Of a stretch of DNA of 64,000 bases, positions 58,801 to 64,000 are shown in pieces. The translations under genes and the position numbers were made by a program. The notes below the pieces were generated by a model. It saw nothing but the letters and a program-made list of their open reading frames with translations, was not told the DNA's origin and ran no database searches. Each line of letters opens with the position of its first letter. The first letter of the stretch is position 1. Source of the stretch: Melanocharis versteri (lineage: Eukaryota > Chordata > Aves > Passeriformes > Melanocharitidae); contig VZTG01007871.1 of NCBI GenBank assembly GCA_013397845.1, positions 502,984 through 566,983 of the forward strand, given 5' to 3'.

Positions 58801-61800
58801 GGATCTGTTCCAGCACGGCGGGCAGGTCACTGGACCGGTTGAGGAGCAGCCAGGGCAGGCTGCGGTAGCTGTATGTGGCCAGGGCCACCTGCAAGGGTGC
58901 AGGGGAGCAGTGGGCACCATAGCCCACCCACACCCACCCTGTGCCCCAAGTGCTGTGGCAGCAGCCTACCTGTGTGCCGTCAGGGCCCAAGTGCCCAAGG
59001 GCCAACACAGTGTTGGAGAGGAGGGTGCGGACAGCACTGGCACCAGAGGAGCTGTCGCGGGTGCCATGTACCAGAAAGGCGACGTCACCGAGGGCATCCC
59101 TGCAGACTGCAGGCAGGGAAGGGGTGAAGCCACCACCAGAGTGGAGACAAGCCCAGCCCACCCCTGCAGTGACCCCAGAGTACCTGTGCGCTCACTGATG
59201 GACGCCTCAGCACCTGGTGCGCTCCCCAGGAGTGGGCGGAGGGTGAAGGTGTAGCGCTGGCCCAGGCGCAGCCCAGAGACCTGCTGGGAGCTGGCAGTGC
59301 TGGGCAGCGTCCGCCCCTTCTCCCCACCAGCTGCCACCCCGAGGACAGTCAGAGAGGTCAGCAAGCTCCTGCAGGGATGCTGCCTGCCATCCCAGGGCCA
59401 CCCACTTGTCTCACCTGCGGGAGGGCTCCAGGAGAGGACATAGCCAGAGGCACCAGGGACTGGGGTCCAGGTGAGAGTCACTGAATCTCTCTGCACCTCT
59501 GTCACCCGCAGGCTGGTGATGTGGCCTGGGGCAGCTACCAAGGAGGAGGAAAGGGTATCCCAGCTTAATGGGGCAGCCCCCCAACCTGTTCCCTCCCCAG
59601 CCCAATGCTGGGACAGTTCAGTCCCTGGGTGCCCCTCTGGCCTCAAGCCATGTGTCAGGGGGCTGATGCTGCCTTGGCCCCAGGCAGTCCCTTACTGGTG
59701 ATGGCAGTGATGGTGGCTGGCTCGCTCTCTCGGCTGCCAGCCAGCCTGGTGATGCTGATGTGGTAGCGCTGGCCTGGCTCCAGTCCCGATAGGTCAAAAG
59801 AGCTGGAGGTGGCTGGGAGCTGCTGGCTGTGCTGGGGCCCCCCTGGCAGGGGCAGAAAGGGGTGAGGGAGTGTGGGTGCAGGCTGGCAGGGATGCAGGGG
59901 TGCCAGCCAGCTATGCTCACCTTCAGCCAGGCGCCAGACCAGGCGGTACCCAGTGCTGCCAGCCACTGGCAGCCAGGTCAGGCGCAGGCGGTGCTCTAAG
60001 GCCTCCATCACCTGGAAGCCACTGATGGGGCGTAGGAGGACTGCCTCCGCTGTGGAGCAGAGGGGCAGGCGTTAGGGGCAGGAGTGCCCAGTGCCAACTT
60101 GGGGTGATGCCCCCTACCCCAGCACTCACGGGTGGTGACGACAATGGAGACAGGGTTGCTTTCCCGGTTGCCAATGAGTGCTGTCACCTTCACAGTGTAG
60201 GAGATGCCTCCCTCCAGGTTGGGGATGTCAAAGGAGTTGGTGTGGCCAGGAACTCGCCGACTATTCTCCAAACCTCCTGCCAAGGACTGTGGCATCAGGC
60301 CCCCCACCCTGCTGTCCTCACAGCCTGCCCCCATCCCCGTCCCACAGTACCGTCCCTGCGGCTCCACACTACACGGTAGGCAGTGGCTCCTGGCACACCG
60401 ACCCAGGTGACACGGGCAACATTGCTCCTGGATGCCTGCACCTCCAGGTGGGTCACCTTCCCCACCTGCTCTGGCACTGCGACACCAAGAGGGCCACTGT
60501 CACCCAGGTTCACAGCAAATGGCACCAGACAGGACTGTCAGGCAGGGGTTACCTCACCTATCCATCCCGTGGCAGTGACAGGGCTGCCCTGATGGCCATC
60601 CACAATGGCTGAGACACCAACGGTGTAGATTATGTTGGTGTGCAGCCCCTCGATGGTGAAGGTGGTGGGGTCAGCAGGGAGGAAGCGGGATTTCTTCAGA
60701 CCTAAGACAGATGGCTGGGATAGGAAGGGCTCCAGCAATGCCACCACAGCATCCCATGGTCCATACACTCACCGTCACTGCCTTGCCACGTCAGCAGGTA
60801 GCCCCCAGCGTCTGGTAGCCCTCGCCAGGTGACCCGCAGCTGGCTGGGACCAGCCTCCATCACCTGCAGCTCTGAAACACTGCCCACCTCTGGATACTCT
60901 GCACCACCCCATAGCACCACAGTGTCACCTTGGGGAGTCCAAAGGGACCCCACAGCCAAGCTGCCACTCCAAGGGGTAGCAGGGGGCTAGAGGACAGATG
61001 CATGCCAGAGTGGGAACATGCAGTACCAGGACTCCTGGCACCAAACCCTGATGTGGACTTACTGAGGCGGACGGTGAGCATGGCAGCATTGCCCTCCCGA
61101 CTGTCTGCTAGGGCCGAGACACGAACCAGGTAGGTGATGCCCTCCTGGAGGTCACCAAGCTCCAGCCCTGTCTGGCTGCCTGGGATGCGCTTCGTCGTCT
61201 CCGTGCCATCTGCCAGCAGCAGGGCAGTGTGCGTCGCTTGGTGTCAGCTGGTCAGGATCCCCTAGGTGCCACCTGTGCCCCTGCCCCATAGACTCACCCT
61301 GGCTGTTACGCACCACCACTTTGTACTCGATGGCACCAGGGACACCGGTCCAGCTCAGCCGTACCCACCTGCCTGATTCCTCAACAAGCCGCAGGTCTGA
61401 CACAGCACCCACAGGTGCCTCCACGCCTGTGAGGGGACATGAGAGGCACAGCTGGAGAAGCACCGCCTGGACAGCACGGCCCCCATACTCATCCTGGGCT
61501 GTGACCAGACAGCTAGGGGGTCTCATGGTCAAGGCAGTCCTCAGGCTGAGTAGTGCCCCATGGGACATCCCTCCATGCCAAAGGCTTGGAACAGTGGGGG
61601 ACAACTCAGGGGACCCACAGCAGCACTCACCTGTCCGAAAGGTGGTGACGGGGGTGGCCACCTCCCCACCATCGTAGAGCATGTAGAGGGTGACGCGGTA
61701 CTCGGTGCCTGGCTTTAGCCCCATCAGCTGGTAAGTATTGGTGCTGCTGGGGAGAGACACTGCCCTGGGGGGCTCTGGTCCTGCAGGAAAGGAAAGATCA

Positions 61801-64000
61801 TGGCCAGCTGCTGGCATGGAGGGCCCACAGTGGCAACAGGCACCCCAAGCCCACCTGTGGCTCTCTTCCACTCCAGACGGTAGCCACGAGCATCACGGGC
61901 ACTGGTCCAGAGCACCTGGATTGATGTGGGGCTCAGGATGCTGGTCTGCAACATCTGGTCTGTACCTGCTTTTGCAAGAGGGACCCCATGGGCCAGGGTA
62001 TCTCGTGCCACTCTGCTGCCAGCCACCGAGCCCAGGTCTCTGGTCCCTGCACACGGCAGGGTAGGGGTAATGAGGGCTGGTCCCTGCCTCCTCCCATGCA
62101 CAGCAGCAGGACGGCATCACCTGTACCCAGCACCTACCTGTCCTCTGCCGCACAGTGGCTGTGGGCCCCTCCAGCTGCCCGAAGAGTGGGGCCACCATCA
62201 CCACGTAATCAGTGTTGGGCTGCAGCCCCACCAATGCATGTGACATCTGCCCAGCATCCAGGTCCACCTTGTGCCTGTCCTGCCCTGTGGGAACCACTAC
62301 AGCAGTCCCTTGGGGGGTTCAAGCAGCAAGGCGTCACCAGCTCCCTCCTGTCCTTCCTCACAGGGGCTGCCAGCAGAAGGGGTACAAGCTCTGGGAGAGG
62401 CACCTACCTGGGAGGGTTGCCCAAGAGAGTCGGTAGCCAGTAGCACCACCGACAGACTGCCAAGCCAGCAGCATGCTCTGTGCTGAAACGTTGCGGACAG
62501 TCAAGTGCTGCACGCCCACCAGGTGCCCTGTGGAAGTGAGATGACCGTCCATCTCCAACACGAGAATGGGGCAGAGGGCAGTGGGAAGCACCTTCACCTG
62601 CAAACCACCATCTCCAGGAAGCCCCCTTGCCCCTGCTCACAGATGCTAACCACATTGAGGTCACTGAGTGCAGCCCGAGCTCAGGCGCTCCTTCAAACAT
62701 CAAACTCATGCAAAATGGAGCTCAAATGTCTTCCTCTTAATGCCTTAAATACTTTCTGTGGGTTAAGACTGCCTGGGGCAGCTGAAGGAATCGGTTTGCC
62801 AAAATCTGATGCTTGCAAACGTGTTGCCCTGGGGCCTCACCCCCACTCCTACCCTGAGATGCTTTCCAACAGCTTCCGCCCAGGTGGAAACCACACCTTC
62901 CTCCCACAGAGCACTGTACTCAAACCCTGCATTTTTTCAGTCAACATTTTTTACATCATTTTTTGGGAGGAAAGCTCTGGAGGAAACATTCCGAGAAGGC
63001 TGCAAAGGAACTTGGGAGCACATAGTGCTGCACCCTGCCCTGGGAGCAACTTCTGGGGCTCAGAGCATCACCTTGTAGCCATGCTCACCTGCATCCCCAT
63101 CCCACCCCCACAGGCAGCAATGGGCCGGGCAGCCCCATCCCAATGGGGCACAGTGACTGAAGAGGGGCATCCCTGTGCTGGGAACCTGTTCCTAACCCCA
63201 GCTGGGCCCAGGGCTGGGCACAGTACTTACGTGTCCGGGCAGTGAGGGTGGCAGGGACACCAGGCTGCTGTGCATAGCGGGGCCAGAGCATCACTACATA
63301 ATCAGTGTCAGGCTGCAGGTTGCTGAGTGTGGCCAACTGTGCACTGGCTGCCAGGCTCTTCTCCTCCCTTTGAGGTGCTCCTGGAGGGGTGTAGGGGGGC
63401 ACAGGGACATGGCACAACCCAGGCCCAGCAGGGAAGGGGTGTCTGTGGGCCTGCACCCTGCCCTGAGGATGCCAGTCAGTGCCAGGGGTGGGGAGCACCG
63501 GGAAGAGGCTGGGATGTGGGCCAGGGCAGGGGCACCCTCTGGAGCGCCCAAGGCCAGGGTGGGGCTGCCAGATGTGCGGCTCCAGCCCAGTCCCTGGCTG
63601 GGACAGAGGTCTGCTGCCATGGGGGCACACGCCAGTCCTCCAGCCATTGTGCAGGCCCAGGCACACACCCTGAGCCTTGCTCACGAAGCCTCCGGGTGTA
63701 GGAACACACAGACTGCCTCCACACCTCTGCACACACGTACCCCACACCCCGCGCATGTGTGCTGGCTGCCAAGGTGAAGGTGGGTGGGTACACACCCACA
63801 GCACCCTGGGCATGTATCCCTGCATTAACCCTCATCCATGCGTCCCCTCTGCCCAGGGGGCTGCACAAAGACAGGGTGCCCAGGCAGTACCGACCCTCGC
63901 AGGGACCATCCCCTCACCTTGCACAGCATAGCTCAGGCTGTAGCCCTGGGGGGGCTCAGGCCCAGGCTGCCAGGCCAACCGCAGGAAGGTTGCTCCAGTC
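37468..64000 (-). CDS. COL7A1: COL7A1, collagen VII alpha-1 chain (partial at the N-terminus)
   Basis: Collagen VII forms the anchoring fibrils that fix the epidermal basement membrane to the dermis. The window holds 111 exons: 16 for eight FN3 modules (the first cut by the right edge), 4 for VWA2, 1 Cys-rich linker, 84 for the collagenous region with its hinge, and 6 for NC2, Kunitz and the tail. Human COL7A1 has 118 exons, so the signal peptide, VWA1 and the first FN3 should lie to the right. Domain order, the long hinge, the single long collagen exon, Cys in KGACGL and the HCAC pair in NC2 all match human. The collagenous part totals about 1,576 residues (human about 1,530). The stop codon is at 37468, after a tail ending GGQPKM. 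Introns are often under 100 bases. No frameshift or stop was met, so the gene looks functional. Confidence 0.97.
38534..39871 (-). other. COL7A1: COL7A1 NC2 domain, acidic region
   Basis: Four exons: 39871-39823, 39744-39709, 38829-38746 and 38653-38534. The first carries IRAFVRQEMSQHC. With the next exon it restores the HCAC pair that in human (Cys2802/2804) makes the disulfides of the antiparallel dimer. Then follow HTVPVLKFSHTEEEE, close to human, and an acidic Asp/Glu-rich stretch in place of the human acidic Tyr-rich one. The segment that holds the human BMP-1 cleavage site is not conserved. Confidence 0.9.
40081..48541 (-). other. COL7A1: COL7A1 collagenous domain, part after the hinge
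   Basis: Forty Gly-X-Y exons, high to low: 48541-48332, 48238-48203, 48023-47979, 47799-47728, 47593-47549, 47397-47335, 47247-47203, 46914-46879, 46601-46566, 46381-46337, 46101-46069, 45910-45848, 45759-45724, 45617-45537, 45435-45367, 45268-45233, 45137-45096, 44937-44893, 44747-44703, 44598-44563, 44437-44378, 44238-44113, 43977-43906, 43665-43630, 43377-43318, 43152-43108, 43034-42999, 42875-42840, 42747-42691, 42456-42385, 42123-42052, 41965-41930, 41847-41767, 41677-41624, 41405-41352, 41275-41213, 41110-41048, 40760-40644, 40291-40214, 40134-40081. The first is unusually long (210 bases, 70 residues), like the long human exon 73. Exon 41677-41624 holds the only triple-helix cysteine I noted (KGACGL, human Cys2634). 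Small interruptions (GSSIR, GQAITG, ALLEDVLLGEP, NTVVVEG) sit where human also breaks. Confidence 0.93.
48705..49047 (-). other. COL7A1: COL7A1 hinge (long triple-helix interruption)
   Basis: Exon 49047-49012 (NIERSLEVLGIK) and the first 26 codons of exon 48836-48705 contain no Gly-X-Y. With the end of the preceding exon this gives a break of about 40 residues, the counterpart of the 39-residue human hinge. That hinge makes collagen VII flexible and protease-sensitive. FLPVSERLRG before the helix resumes is close to human FLPVPERRRG. Exon 48836-48705 continues with six Gly-X-Y triplets. Confidence 0.95.
51776..52400 (-). other. COL7A1: COL7A1 intron of 625 bases
   Basis: One of the longest introns of the collagenous region, between exons 52442-52401 and 51775-51695. 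I see no Gly-X-Y exon, repeat or RNA gene in it. The reading frame across it is consistent without an extra exon. Confidence 0.6.
56863..56916 (+). repeat. (TGGAA)n pentanucleotide repeat
   Basis: Nearly 11 perfect TGGAA units in a COL7A1 intron between exons 57194-57123 and 56796-56761. The unit equals the GGAAT/ATTCC repeat of classical vertebrate satellites. It also makes spurious repeated open reading frames on both strands. Length probably varies between individuals. Confidence 0.97.
58166..58207 (-). other. COL7A1: COL7A1 NC1 Cys-rich linker exon
   Basis: A 42-base exon encoding PEPKQKPCTVLCPK, the counterpart of human RPEPCPVYCPK, just before the first Gly-X-Y exon. Its two cysteines end the NC1 domain and may link chains. 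Confidence 0.92.
58311..59106 (-). other. COL7A1: COL7A1 VWA2 domain
   Basis: Four exons (59106-58980, 58888-58762, 58683-58540, 58468-58311) encode a von Willebrand A domain. It has the DVAFLVHGTRD first strand, an ALGHLGPDGTQVALATYS core, VPAVLVVLAD, and the GMEGADREQLRRM stretch that closely follows human. The metal-site motif is degenerate (no DxSxS), as in human VWA2. This module of NC1 binds matrix partners, with collagen I named for human. Confidence 0.95.
59184..64000 (-). other. COL7A1: COL7A1 fibronectin III modules 2-9
   Basis: Eight FN3 modules, each split over two exons. Pairs, high to low: (64000 cut)-63918 with 63380-63241; 62527-62408 with 62284-62138; 62046 or 61965-61855 with 61780-61631; 61426-61299 with 61209-61063; 60898-60773 with 60701-60558; 60476-60351 with 60276-60130; 60049-59921 with 59842-59696; 59534-59413 with 59330-59184. 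Each shows the FN3 pattern of a Trp in the first half (VTWRGLP, LTWTPVP, LSWTGVP types) and a Leu-x-Pro/Glu-x-x-x-Tyr in the second (LQPNTDYVV, LKPGTEYRV, LEPGQRYHI). Since collagen VII has nine FN3 modules, only the first should lie beyond the right edge. In human the FN3 part of NC1 carries the main autoantibody epitopes and binds laminin-332. Confidence 0.93.

Overview
The window is nuclear DNA from a bird, or at least a sauropsid. The direct evidence is a CR1 LINE 3' end that finishes in the typical ATTCTATG octamer repeat (about 18531-18684), small GC-rich introns, and a gene set with vertebrate exon structure. Two N bases (5504, 13424) show that it is a draft assembly. All five genes I can support lie on the minus strand, so they read right to left. 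Exon edges were derived by hand from splice signals, reading frame and recalled human proteins.

Layout in transcription order. 64000-37468: COL7A1 (collagen VII, anchoring fibrils), cut by the right edge inside a fibronectin III module. It runs through eight FN3 modules, VWA2, about 1,576 residues of collagenous sequence including the central hinge, and an acidic NC2 with a Kunitz domain. I place 111 exons here. 34145-33696: a urocortin-type neuropeptide precursor, assigned to UCN2 because it follows COL7A1 as in mammals. 31798-12899: COPG1 (gamma-COP of the COPI coat), complete in 24 exons and 874 residues. 12514-7906: HMCES (SRAP-domain protein that crosslinks abasic sites in single-stranded DNA), complete in six exons and 335 residues. 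5376-4996: an intronless H2A variant with an H2A.X-like core but no SQ tail, probably polyadenylated. 1-4000: no recognised coding gene, but a TATA/MEF2-like element and several poly(A) signals.

The window joins two blocks that lie far apart on human chromosome 3. COPG1-HMCES belongs to 3q21 and COL7A1-UCN2 to 3p21.31. The junction lies between the COPG1 promoter (about 32.05 kb) and the UCN2 3' end (about 33.24 kb). The genes have unrelated roles (skin adhesion, stress peptide, vesicle coat, DNA repair, chromatin), so this is a conserved or rearranged neighbourhood and not a pathway cluster. The most notable points are the bird UCN2-like gene, the H2A variant, the missing recognisable BMP-1 cleavage motif in collagen VII NC2, the very tight COPG1-HMCES spacing, and a GC-AG intron in HMCES.
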